Assembly (NCBI GenBank): GCA_003499955.1
Contig: DNRP01000043.1
Span: 3,144 to 32,549 of the forward strand
Direction: 5' to 3'
Length of the DNA stretch: 29,406 nucleotides
Source: Cyanobacteria bacterium UBA9971
GTDB taxonomy: Bacteria > Cyanobacteriota > Vampirovibrionia > Gastranaerophilales > UBA9971
The notes beneath the pieces were generated by a model. The model saw nothing but the letters and a program-made list of their open reading frames with translations, was not told where the DNA came from and searched no databases. Below, piece after piece: positions 21,973 to 28,830 of the stretch; within the stretch, counting starts at the first letter, position 1; every line of letters begins with the position of its first letter. Made by a program: the position numbers and the translations under genes.

Positions 21973-23346
21973 CTACTTTGGCGGAAGGTGCAGAGTCTTG
22001 TTATCTATACCTAAAAAAGCTTCATATAAAGCTTCTGAATAAGTCGGGTGCGCAAAGATTGTTTCCTGAAGCTGTTTGACTGTTAAACTATTTTGGATTG
22101 CAATGGTTGCCTGTTGAATCAAGTCTGAGCCATGATCCGCAACTATATGAGCTCCGAGAATTTTACCTTCGTCAAGAGTTGCAAGAACTTTCACAAATCC
22201 TTCCAGTTCATCCTCTATAAAGTATTTTCCCGCTGCACTTACCGGGAATATACTTACTTTATAGTCTATTTTTTTTCTTATAAGATCTTCTTCCCGCAAA
22301 CCCACAGAACATAATTCAGGATTTCCGTAAATAATATGCGGAATCGCTTCATAATTAATATGACCTTCTATATTTAAAAGAATATATTCTACGGCGGTTA
22401 AACCTTGATGAGAAGCTGTGTGAGCCAGCGGTTCAAGCCCCGTAACATCGCCAATCGCATAAATATTGTCCCGATTGGTTTTCAAATTATTGTCAGTTTT
22501 GATATAACGACCCGACATGGAAAGATTTAGCGTTTCTATTCCTTTTATATCAGTATTTGGAGTTCTTCCCGCCGCTACAAAAACTATTTCAGGATAAAGT
22601 TCCTGTCCGTTTTCCAGAGTGACTTTTTTATCTGCAATACTTTTAATTTTTGTAGCAGTATGACATTCGATTTTTTTAATTTTAAAAATTCTCTCCAGTC
22701 GCTCCGAAATGCTTTTATCACACATTGGAACCAAGGTTGAAGCCATTTCCACCAGAGTGATTTTTGATCCGAAAATTTCAAAAATCCGTGTCCATTCAAC
22801 ACCGCTTGGACCAGTTCCAACTATCAAAACTGATTCGGGAATTTTTTCAAGTTTTATAATATCATTTGTATCAAGAATAAAATCATGGTCAATTTTCAAG
22901 CCGGACAGTGAAGTTGGTCTTGAGCCAGTTGCAATTATAAGATTTTTAAACTCCACAAAAATCTCTTCTTCTTTATTCAGGATTTTTAGTTTATTTTGGT
23001 TTTCTATACAGCCCTCGCCGAAAATAACGTCAATTTTATTGCTTTTAATTAGTTGTGTGAGGCTTTTTCTCATTTTTTCAACTACAAACCATTTTCTTTC
23101 GGAAACTTTTTGGTAGTCAAAACTTAAATTTTCTATGTTAATACCAAATTTTGAGAATTTTTTTGCGGAATTATATTTATCAGCGCAGGTTAAAGTTGCT
23201 TTTGACGGAATACACCCCCAGTTAAGGCATGTGCCACCCAAATTATCATTTTCTATAAGTACAACTTTTGCTCCAAGTTGAGCTGCTCGAATTGCAGCGA
23301 CGTAACCTCCCGGCCCCGCTCCTATTATGGCTATATCATAAATCAT
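21973..23346 (-). CDS. lpdA: Dihydrolipoamide dehydrogenase (E3)
   Basis: This is the E3 flavoprotein of pyruvate dehydrogenase-type complexes or the glycine cleavage system. It reoxidises dihydrolipoamide with NAD+. The 457-residue protein has the FAD motif IIGAGPGGYVAAIRAAQLGA, the redox disulfide GGTCLNWGCIPSKA, and the NAD motif LIVGTGPSGVEW (slightly unusual: Pro-Ser in place of the common GGxIG). It also has FVAAGRTPNT, the second FAD motif YAIGDVTG, and the catalytic pair in FAHPTYSEALYEA (His of HPT and the following Glu). Length is standard. GGGAG precedes the ATG. With lipA downstream it forms a lipoate-related pair. No E1, E2 or GCS genes are visible here, so the complex served is unknown. 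Confidence 0.94.
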   Translation of the reverse strand: MIYDIAIIGAGPGGYVAAIRAAQLGAKVVLIENDNLGGTCLNWGCIPSKATLTCADKYNSAKKFSKFGINIENLSFDYQKVSERKWFVVEKMRKSLTQLIKSNKIDVIFGEGCIENQNKLKILNKEEEIFVEFKNLIIATGSRPTSLSGLKIDHDFILDTNDIIKLEKIPESVLIVGTGPSGVEWTRIFEIFGSKITLVEMASTLVPMCDKSISERLERIFKIKKIECHTATKIKSIADKKVTLENGQELYPEIVFVAAGRTPNTDIKGIETLNLSMSGRYIKTDNNLKTNRDNIYAIGDVTGLEPLAHTASHQGLTAVEYILLNIEGHINYEAIPHIIYGNPELCSVGLREEDLIRKKIDYKVSIFPVSAAGKYFIEDELEGFVKVLATLDEGKILGAHIVADHGSDLIQQATIAIQNSLTVKQLQETIFAHPTYSEALYEAFLGIDNKTLHLPPK

Positions 23347-23401
23347 TCAATAACTCCCGAGTTTTAATTTCATGCTTTGATTTTAGCATGAGTAATTGAA
23401 T

Positions 23402-23544
23402 TGTCATTGCGAGGCTTTAACCTTATATAAAATGCAACTATCGAACTACCGAAGCAATCTTCCCAATGACAACACGCCACTTTAGAAGATTGCTTCGCAA
23501 GATAAATTTTAGTCTATTTCGTTGTTTAATGGCTCACAATGACA
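23402..23544. repeat. TGTCATTGCGAG-family repeat, degenerate or tandem, upstream of lpdA
   Basis: It starts TGTCATTGCGAGGC and ends CACAATGACA, with an internal AATGACA at about 23465-23471 and AGATTGCTTCGC. It may be two adjacent units or one unit with insertions. It occupies most of the 200-bp gap between lpdA and the next gene upstream. Confidence 0.78.
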
Positions 23545-23549
23545 CTTTT

Positions 23550-24095
23550 TTAATTGGACTCATTCAACCCTTTTAAAGACTCATCCCTGTTTTGAATTTC
23601 TTGCTTTTCTCTATTAAAATGTTTTTCTTTTTCTTTAATTTGTTGCAAATCAACTTTAAATTGTGAAAAATATGTTTTCTGCTCCAACGTAAGTATAGCT
23701 TCAAATTCTCGCATATTTTTCTTACGGATTATATTTAATCTTGATTTTAAAGACTGGACTACCTTAATCTGCGACTGAATCTGATTAATAGGCGCACCAC
23801 TTTTTCTCATAGTTATTAATTTGTTTTTTTCTTCTATAAATTTAACTTTATAAATATTAAGTTTTTTTGCAGAGTTTTTTCCAATAGCGTCAGTTTTTTG
23901 TTGTTGTTCAAAAGTTAAATTTATATTTTTATCCAGATCATTTATTTTTTGTTGAACAATTTCTAAATTTGTCCGAGAAAATTGCGTATCTGCGCCTATA
24001 ATCAACTTTAATGCATTTTCTTCCGATATTGCAGTTAATATAAAAATACAATTAAGAAAAATTATTAATAGAAAAAGGAGCATGGCTTTTTTCAT
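23550..24095 (-). CDS. Periplasmic Spy/CpxP (LTxxQ)-like protein
   Basis: The 181-residue protein starts with a signal peptide (MKKAMLLFLLIIFLNCIFIL, cleavage likely near residue 24) followed by an all-helical, Lys/Gln-rich body. Two LTxxQ-type motifs appear about 80 residues apart: LTFEQQQK and LTLEQKTYFSQF. This spacing and the helical context are typical of the Spy/CpxP/ZraP group, small periplasmic chaperones or stress sensors. It is longer than Spy and more charged, so the family call is tentative. A ribosome site (AAAGGGAC) is present. A palindromic repeat separates it from lpdA. Confidence 0.62.
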   Translation of the reverse strand: MKKAMLLFLLIIFLNCIFILTAISEENALKLIIGADTQFSRTNLEIVQQKINDLDKNINLTFEQQQKTDAIGKNSAKKLNIYKVKFIEEKNKLITMRKSGAPINQIQSQIKVVQSLKSRLNIIRKKNMREFEAILTLEQKTYFSQFKVDLQQIKEKEKHFNREKQEIQNRDESLKGLNESN

Positions 24096-24512
24096 AATTT
24101 TAGTCCCTTTAATGAAAGTTAAAGTTAACTTTATTATAAATTATAATTAAAAATTTTGCTGTAATTCCATTTAAAAAAGTCACTAATATAAATATATTGA
24201 ATTACAAATATGTAATAATTTGCTTATTAAGGATTTATAGTTTAATTAAAAATTCCATAAATCCTATATTGAAAGATTTATATTAAGAGATAGCATAAAT
24301 CATATATTGAAATGATATTTATATTTAAAACTCAAATTAAAATATAAATAAATTAACATATTAACTTTAATCATTGACTTAATAATTATAAGGATATAAA
24401 TTTATATATATTATAAAAATTTTTTTGAATCAAAATAAATTTCATAAACAAATAATAACTTAATTTTTTATAAATTTAATATAATAATCATAAAAGATAG
24501 AAGGCAAATACA
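24096..24512. other. 417-bp AT-rich divergent region with repeated half-sites
   Basis: No gene is seen. The direct repeat CATAAATC(C/A)TATATTGAAA occurs at 24256-24274 and 24294-24312 (38 bp apart, start to start). GGATTTAT at about 24230-24237 is the inverted partner of the ATAAATCC in the first copy. A TATAAT at 24480-24485 lies 28 bp before the XRE gene start and is a plausible -10. Confidence 0.5.
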
Positions 24513-24968
24513 ATGAATTATCTAGGAAAATATTTAAAGAAAAAATTGAAAGAACTAAAAGTTTCAGAAAGAGAAATTTCTGCAAAATGCGGAATAAGTC
24601 ATTCTTATCTAAATCAATTAATCAAGGGCGTTAATCCCAGCACTAAAAAAAATATAAGTCCTACTCTTATAACTTTTGAAAAATTATCCAGCGGCTTAGG
24701 TGTTTCTGTAGAATTTCTTCAAAAAGTAGCACGCGGTATTATACTGGAAGATGACTATTTTGCAGCAGAAAAAAAAGTTGTAGTTGATAAATTTTTAAGT
24801 TCAGAAAATAAAAATATTTCGCCTGATTTATTAAAACAAATTAATGATTTTCAAAATTTCATATCAATTGTAGGTCTTGATAATAAAACAAGGTCCGAAA
24901 ATGAATGGACAGAATTGATTTATGAACTAAAATCTTTGATCGGCAAGCATATGCAGGAACGCGGATAA
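24513..24968 (+). CDS. XRE-family HTH transcriptional regulator
   Basis: The 151-residue protein begins with a Cro/CI-type helix-turn-helix (about residues 4-70). KVSEREISAKCGISHSYLNQ holds the helix 2-turn-helix 3 pair, followed by LIKGVNPST and TFEKLSSGLGVSVEFLQKVA. The C-terminal half (75-151) is acidic, helical and without a recognised ligand domain, peptidase or membrane segment. A GAAGG ribosome site precedes the ATG, and a good terminator follows. It is divergent from the Spy-like gene, and the shared upstream region holds repeated sequences that could be its operators. Target genes are not known. Confidence 0.85.
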   Translation: MNYLGKYLKKKLKELKVSEREISAKCGISHSYLNQLIKGVNPSTKKNISPTLITFEKLSSGLGVSVEFLQKVARGIILEDDYFAAEKKVVVDKFLSSENKNISPDLLKQINDFQNFISIVGLDNKTRSENEWTELIYELKSLIGKHMQERG

Positions 24969-24984
24969 GATTTTGATAATAGCA

Positions 24985-25006
24985 TTTAACAACGGTTGTT
25001 GTTAAA
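24985..25006. other. Short perfect hairpin after the XRE gene
   Basis: TTTAACAAC (24985-24993) and GTTGTTAAA (24998-25006) form a 9-bp stem with a GGTT loop, 17 bp past the stop. It precedes the stronger terminator at 25026. It may add to termination or protect the 3' end. Confidence 0.5.
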
Positions 25007-25025
25007 AAATTTCCCTGTCACTCTT

Positions 25026-25061
25026 ATACGGTAAGGAATTATAGCCTTCCCGTATTTTTTT
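25026..25061 (+). terminator. Rho-independent terminator of the XRE gene
   Basis: ATACGGTAAGG (25026-25036) pairs with CCTTCCCGTAT (25045-25055) with one mismatch and an eight-base loop, followed immediately by seven Ts (25055-25061). This is a classic intrinsic terminator. Confidence 0.9.
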
Positions 25062-25090
25062 GTCGTTTAATTTTTTTATCTTTAAAAATA

Positions 25091-25113
25091 TTTCAAATGT
25101 AAACATTTCGAAA
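25091..25113. promoter_or_regulatory. Dyad upstream of the duplicated-module gene
   Basis: The imperfect palindrome TTTCAAATGT AA ACATTTCGAAA lies about 150 bp before the ATG at 25260, between the XRE terminator and that gene. Its symmetry suits a dimeric repressor or activator site. No evidence links it to a named regulator, though the adjacent XRE protein is a candidate. Confidence 0.35.
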
Positions 25114-25259
25114 CATTATTGTGTTTAAAATAAAGAATATAGCAATTTTATATACTCGATGGTTTTTATTTATATACAGAGTAAAAAATATCAGAATTGA
25201 ATTTTTTTACAACACATTCCCTTATGAGTAAATAAAAATGAAGATATAGGAGATTCGGT

Positions 25260-26159
25260 ATGAACTTCAACACGGGGTTTAACTACGCACAGCCATCATT
25301 AGTAGGGAGTTTGGTATTTCCGGGAAGACAGTCCGTATTGCCTGCCTCTACTGTTCCTGAATATGCAGCTCAAGCTTATCCTTTATTAAATTATTCAAGT
25401 TCGGCTCATCAAATGGTTAGTGCATTGGGTGATGATAAATTAGGCAGATATTTGAATGTTGCTAACTTTAATCCAACTTCATATTCAAACAATGCTTATT
25501 CTTATAATCCATACAGCAATAATTCTTACAGCAATAATACTTTTAGCAATAACTCATCATCTAATAATTCAATAATTAATATAATTTTAAACTTTATAAA
25601 CGCAAAATCAACTGATACTGCAACTCAAGATGAAACAACAACTGCTGATACACCTTCAACCACTACAACAAATACGATAAACGGACTGTCTTTGTTTAAT
25701 CCATTACCGATATCCGATCTTTATGGCAATCAAATACCTTTTAATAATGCTGCAACTCAATTGGGGTTATTCGGCAATTATTACGGAACTCAAAGTATAG
25801 TAAGCAGATATGTCGGCGATACGATGTCTACCGACAAGGATGCCCCCGGCTATACATGGAAATACACTGTTCCGACTGTAAATACTGCTTCAACTACATC
25901 AACAACTTCAACTACAACTACAACAAGCACAACTTCTTCGGCTACCAATACAAATAATGCATTATCATTATTTGATCCATTACCGATATCCGATCTTTAT
26001 GGAAACCAGATACCTTATAACAATGCGGTTATACAAGAAGGCCTTTTTGGTAACGTACACGGCGTTACAAGTATTTTAAGCAGATATGTCGGTGACTTAA
26101 TGCCTACAGACAAAAATTCACCCGGATACACTTGGAAATATACCGTTCCGGGAGGTTAA
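25260..26159 (+). CDS. Duplicated-module protein with Thr/Ser-rich linkers, probable surface or secreted protein
   Basis: The 299-residue protein has an N-terminal unique part (1-75) and a Ser/Asn/Tyr-rich low-complexity stretch (about 78-105, SYSNNAYSYNPYSNNS). Two near-identical modules of about 63 residues follow (about 142-204 and 232-296), each starting LSLF(N/D)PLPISDLYGNQIP and ending PGYTWKYTVP. Thr/Ser-rich linkers precede each module. No classical signal peptide or membrane segment is visible. AGGAGA lies 7 bases before the ATG, a strong site. Both modules share a 23-bp identical DNA tract, suggesting recent duplication. It is monocistronic with a strong terminator. Family unknown; composition suggests a glycosylatable extracellular protein, which is inference. 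Confidence 0.72.
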   Translation: MNFNTGFNYAQPSLVGSLVFPGRQSVLPASTVPEYAAQAYPLLNYSSSAHQMVSALGDDKLGRYLNVANFNPTSYSNNAYSYNPYSNNSYSNNTFSNNSSSNNSIINIILNFINAKSTDTATQDETTTADTPSTTTTNTINGLSLFNPLPISDLYGNQIPFNNAATQLGLFGNYYGTQSIVSRYVGDTMSTDKDAPGYTWKYTVPTVNTASTTSTTSTTTTTSTTSSATNTNNALSLFDPLPISDLYGNQIPYNNAVIQEGLFGNVHGVTSILSRYVGDLMPTDKNSPGYTWKYTVPGG

Positions 26160-26182
26160 TAATAAAATTAAATTAATTATAT

Positions 26183-26213
26183 AAAGACGGTGTAAATTAT
26201 TACACCGTCTTTT
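26183..26213. terminator. Bidirectional terminator overlapping the tsaE stop codon
   Basis: AAAGACGGTGTAA (26183-26195) pairs perfectly with TTACACCGTCTTT (26200-26212) around an ATTA loop. The right arm encodes the last codons of tsaE on the minus strand (Lys-Thr-Val-stop). It ends the plus-strand module-protein gene with TTTT, and it can end tsaE too. Confidence 0.88.
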
Positions 26214-26697
26214 GTTTGTATCTTTTCTTTAAGTATTCAAGGATTTTTATATTTTTATCTCCGAAAGCCTTAATAAAAAACTTTCTCTGGTTTTCATCAA
26301 CATATTTAATCTCGATTTCCAGACGATTTTCCGGCAGATCTCCCGAAGAAAATTCTGCCCATTCAATTATTGCAAGTGCTTTTTCGTTTTCTGTATATTC
26401 ATGAAGTTCATCAAGTATGGATTCAAGCCCGATTTTTTCCAGTCTGTACAAATCAAAGTGATAAAGACTTAATTTTCCTGAATGATATTCGTTAAGTATT
26501 ACAAAGCTCGGGCTGGTGACTTTTTCTTTAATTTCAAGATATTTCGCAAGATATTTTACGAAAGTCGTTTTCCCTGCTCCGATATCGCCATACAAGCAAA
26601 TTAATCCGCCTGTTTCTGAAATGATTTTGGCAATATTTTGCGCAAATTTGTCTGTAGCGTTACGATTATTTATGTGTATTTCAAACGAGTTATTCAT
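26200..26697 (-). CDS. tsaE: tRNA threonylcarbamoyladenosine biosynthesis ATPase TsaE
   Basis: TsaE is the P-loop ATPase that works with TsaB and TsaD to make the t6A modification at A37 of ANN-reading tRNAs. The 165-residue protein has the Walker A motif YGDIGAGKTTFVKYLA (residues 36-51), then SPSFVILNEY, the conserved LYHFDLYRLE, and AIIEWAEF carrying the family's Glu-Trp. Length is normal. No clear ribosome site precedes the ATG (TTAACCT). The gene stands alone between a repeat element upstream and a bidirectional terminator that overlaps its stop. Confidence 0.95.
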   Translation of the reverse strand: MNNSFEIHINNRNATDKFAQNIAKIISETGGLICLYGDIGAGKTTFVKYLAKYLEIKEKVTSPSFVILNEYHSGKLSLYHFDLYRLEKIGLESILDELHEYTENEKALAIIEWAEFSSGDLPENRLEIEIKYVDENQRKFFIKAFGDKNIKILEYLKKRYKQKTV

Positions 26698-26739
26698 AGG
26701 TTAATTTTATACTATTTTACATAAATTGTTAATTGTTGC

Positions 26740-26827
26740 TGTCATTGCGAGGAGTGAAACGACGAAGCAATCCAAAATTAAACTATTAGATTGCCGCGTC
26801 GGCTCTTCTAGCCTCCTCGCAATGACA
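26740..26827. repeat. TGTCATTGCGAG-family repeat upstream of tsaE
   Basis: This 88-bp palindromic element starts TGTCATTGCGAGGAGTG and ends GCCTCCTCGCAATGACA, with CGAAGCAATCC and AGATTGCCGCGTCGGC inside. It lies between the tsaE start and the structured RNA candidate. Confidence 0.9.
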
Positions 26828-26844
26828 AAAAGTAAGCATAAAAA

Positions 26845-27014
26845 TGCCCTGAACAACCGCTGTTTTGATTCCCGGTGATCAGCCAGGATGGGTGCCCACC
26901 CTTATAGATTTTTCGTTTCCTAAAGTAAATTAGGTATACGTCACTATAAAAAACGGAGAAAGGCTCCCTATTTATAATAAATGTAGGATCAAAACTAATC
27001 GGCTACTCAGGGAT
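26845..27014. ncRNA. Candidate structured RNA, multi-helix, class not recognised
   Basis: There is no open frame, but extensive complementarity. The ends pair as CCCTGA (26847-26852) with TCAGGG (27007-27012), CCG with CGG (27000-27002), GTTTTGAT (26862-26869) with ATCAAAAC (26988-26995), and CC with GG. Inside are GGGT-GCCC-ACCC (26890-26901), a long arm TTATAG/CTATAA with CGT/ACG and CCTAA/TTAGG (26902-26949), and GGAG/CTCC (26955-26967). This makes a closed multi-branch fold of about 166 nt, whose size and long closing helix recall 6S RNA, though I cannot match its sequence. G+C is higher than in the flanks. Strand is undetermined. A -10 box for the next gene lies downstream at 27156, so it need not be a leader. 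Confidence 0.5.
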
Positions 27015-27155
27015 TTTCAATAATTTTATTCTTTCATATTTTTTATTGTTTTTCCAGTCTTGACAAATTAATTTATGAAGTTTTTTAAAAAATTTATATT
27101 TTTTATTAAATAAAAGATACATTTAAAAATTAAATATAAACCATATTTTTTGTTC

Positions 27156-27161
27156 TATAAT
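27156..27161 (+). promoter_or_regulatory. -10 box candidate of the rlmD-family gene
   Basis: TATAAT at 27156-27161 lies 42 bp before the ATG, inside TGTTCTATAAT, which is the same 11-mer found ahead of aroF. The -35 region (AAATATAAACC) is weak. Confidence 0.45.
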
Positions 27162-27203
27162 CGGATAGTAAAAGAAAATTTTTATATAAAGCAGTAAAAA
27201 ATA

Positions 27204-28823
27204 ATGGAAAAAAACGAAATAATTGAATTAAATATAGAAAAACTCACTTATGGTGGAGAAGGTTTAGGCAGAATTGACGGCATGACGGTTTTTGTGCCTG
27301 ATACAGTTGCGGGTGATTATATAAAAGCAAAAATCGTTTCTGTGAAGAAAAACTTTGCAAATGCAGAGATTACAGAAATAATTATGCCTTCCGAACACAG
27401 AATAAAACCTTTTTGTCCGCTCGCAAATGCCTGCGGAGGATGCCAATGGCAGCATATAAACTATGAAGAACAATTAAGAGCAAAAAAACAAATAATAGAA
27501 GAATGCATGCAAAAAATCGCCGGAATTGAAGTCTCTGTAAAAGACGTTCTAAAAAGCGATGAAGTTAAGGAATACCGCTGTAAAGTTCAATATCCTGTCC
27601 AGCAGACAAAGATTTCCAAAAGATTTCTGGCGGGATATTACAGAAAAAATACCCACGATATAGTAAATATAAAATTCTGTCCGATTCAACCGAGTATAAT
27701 TGACGAAATTGCCGAATATTTAAGAAAAAAAGCGCAAGAGTTAGACCTTACTGCATACAATGAAAAGAATAAAAAAGGTTTGATTCGGCATTTTGTTTTT
27801 AGATACAGCCAGACAAATAAAGATTTGCTTTTGACTATTGTGGTATCACCACCCCCCTGCCCCCCTCCTCAAGGAGGGGGGAGAATGGTTGCGGAGGGGG
27901 CTGCGCCCCCTCCGCCCGCCCCAAATAAAGTGGATTTTTTACCGGAATTAAAAAAACTTTGCGCGGCGGTAAAAAACGAATTTCCTGCTATTAGCGGCGT
28001 TCTGGTAAATTACAACACTAAACATTCAAATGTTATTTTAGGAAAAGAAACAGAGCTTATCGAAGGCAAAGATTATATAGAAGAAATACTGGAGGGAAGA
28101 ACTTTCCATATTTCCGCAGAAAGTTTCTTTCAGGTAAATCCGCTTACCGCTCAGAAAATGTTTTTAGAAGTGCGTGGTATTGTAGAGGATAAGGTTTCCG
28201 GTTATTTTAGCGATACTGTCATTCTGAGCGCTAGCGAAGAATCTGTCCAGCATACGAAGACTGCTATTATACCCAATGGGACAGATCCTTCGGCGTTGCC
28301 TCAGGATGACAAAAAAATTCAGCATGACAATTTTGAAAAACCTTCTATTCTTGATGTATATGCGGGTTCAGGAAGTTTTTCCATGTTTTTAAGCGATTTA
28401 GCGTCTAACATTACAGCGGTAGAAGAAAGTGAAAGTTCCGTAAATGACGGGCTGGAAAACTTAAGACTTAACAAAATTGAAAATATTACTTTTATTCAAG
28501 GCAATGCGGATGAAGTCCTGAAAAAAATGACGGGTGGCGAGCAAAAGCCTGAAAACGAAGATGAAGAACCCATAATAATAGAGCCTCAAGCCTTTGATAT
28601 AGTTATTCTTGACCCGCCAAGAAGAGGATGCTCTGAATCAGTCATCGAATCAATTAAAAAACTTGCGGCAAAATACATAATTTATATAAGCTGCAACCCA
28701 TCTACTTTAGCCAGAGATGTTAAACTTTTAAGCGAGGATTTTATTCCTGAATATATCCAGCCGGTTGATATGTTTTGTCATACTTACCATGTAGAATCTA
28801 TTTTGGTGTTAACAAAAAAATAG
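27204..28823 (+). CDS. rlmD: 23S rRNA (uracil-5-)-methyltransferase, RlmD/RumA (TrmA) family, with two repeat-derived insertions
   Basis: It is a SAM-dependent m5U methyltransferase of rRNA. Domains: TRAM (1-60), the [4Fe-4S] cysteines C71, C77, C80 and C159, then the Rossmann core with DVYAGSGSF (384-392), DPPRRGCSES (470-479) and YISCNPSTLARD (494-505), where C497 is the catalytic nucleophile. The RlmCD/RlmD choice is uncertain. At 539 residues it is much longer than the usual 430-460. Two insertions explain this: residues about 215-241 (Pro/Gly/Ala-rich, from a GC-rich palindrome) and about 338-371 (from another palindromic repeat). An acidic insertion (444-462) has no repeat origin that I see. 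All core motifs survive, so it is probably active. The GNAT gene follows within 7 bp. Confidence 0.93.
   Translation: MEKNEIIELNIEKLTYGGEGLGRIDGMTVFVPDTVAGDYIKAKIVSVKKNFANAEITEIIMPSEHRIKPFCPLANACGGCQWQHINYEEQLRAKKQIIEECMQKIAGIEVSVKDVLKSDEVKEYRCKVQYPVQQTKISKRFLAGYYRKNTHDIVNIKFCPIQPSIIDEIAEYLRKKAQELDLTAYNEKNKKGLIRHFVFRYSQTNKDLLLTIVVSPPPCPPPQGGGRMVAEGAAPPPPAPNKVDFLPELKKLCAAVKNEFPAISGVLVNYNTKHSNVILGKETELIEGKDYIEEILEGRTFHISAESFFQVNPLTAQKMFLEVRGIVEDKVSGYFSDTVILSASEESVQHTKTAIIPNGTDPSALPQDDKKIQHDNFEKPSILDVYAGSGSFSMFLSDLASNITAVEESESSVNDGLENLRLNKIENITFIQGNADEVLKKMTGGEQKPENEDEEPIIIEPQAFDIVILDPPRRGCSESVIESIKKLAAKYIIYISCNPSTLARDVKLLSEDFIPEYIQPVDMFCHTYHVESILVLTKK
27850..27921. repeat. GC-rich double palindrome inside the rlmD-family gene
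   Basis: Two hairpins lie in tandem. CCCCCTCC (27861-27868) pairs with GGAGGGGG (27873-27880), and GCGGAGGGGGC (27891-27901) pairs perfectly with GCCCCCTCCGC (27905-27915). The stretch is almost pure G+C in AT-rich surroundings. It is read as PPPCPPPQGGGRMVAEGAAP and onward without a stop. Confidence 0.85.
28217..28311. repeat. TGTCATTCTGAG-family palindromic repeat inside the rlmD-family gene
   Basis: This 95-bp element starts TGTCATTCTGAGCGCTAGCG and ends TTGCCTCAGGATGACA. Its inner arms AAGAATCTGTCC and GGACAGATCCTTCG also pair. The termini differ from the TGTCATTGCGAG family, so this is a separate family. It is translated in frame from about residue 338 to 370. Confidence 0.87.
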
Positions 28824-28830
28824 AATTAAA

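Noticed and set aside
22330..23345. Mutated catalytic site in lpdA (Phe in place of the first His of HxHPT)
   Set aside because: The catalytic His is the one in HPT, followed by the conserved Glu, and both are present. The upstream His is not the essential base.
27204..28823. Reading the rlmD-family gene as a pseudogene because of its insertions
   Set aside because: The frame is open through both insertions, and all iron-sulfur cysteines, the SAM motif, DPPR and the catalytic Cys remain.
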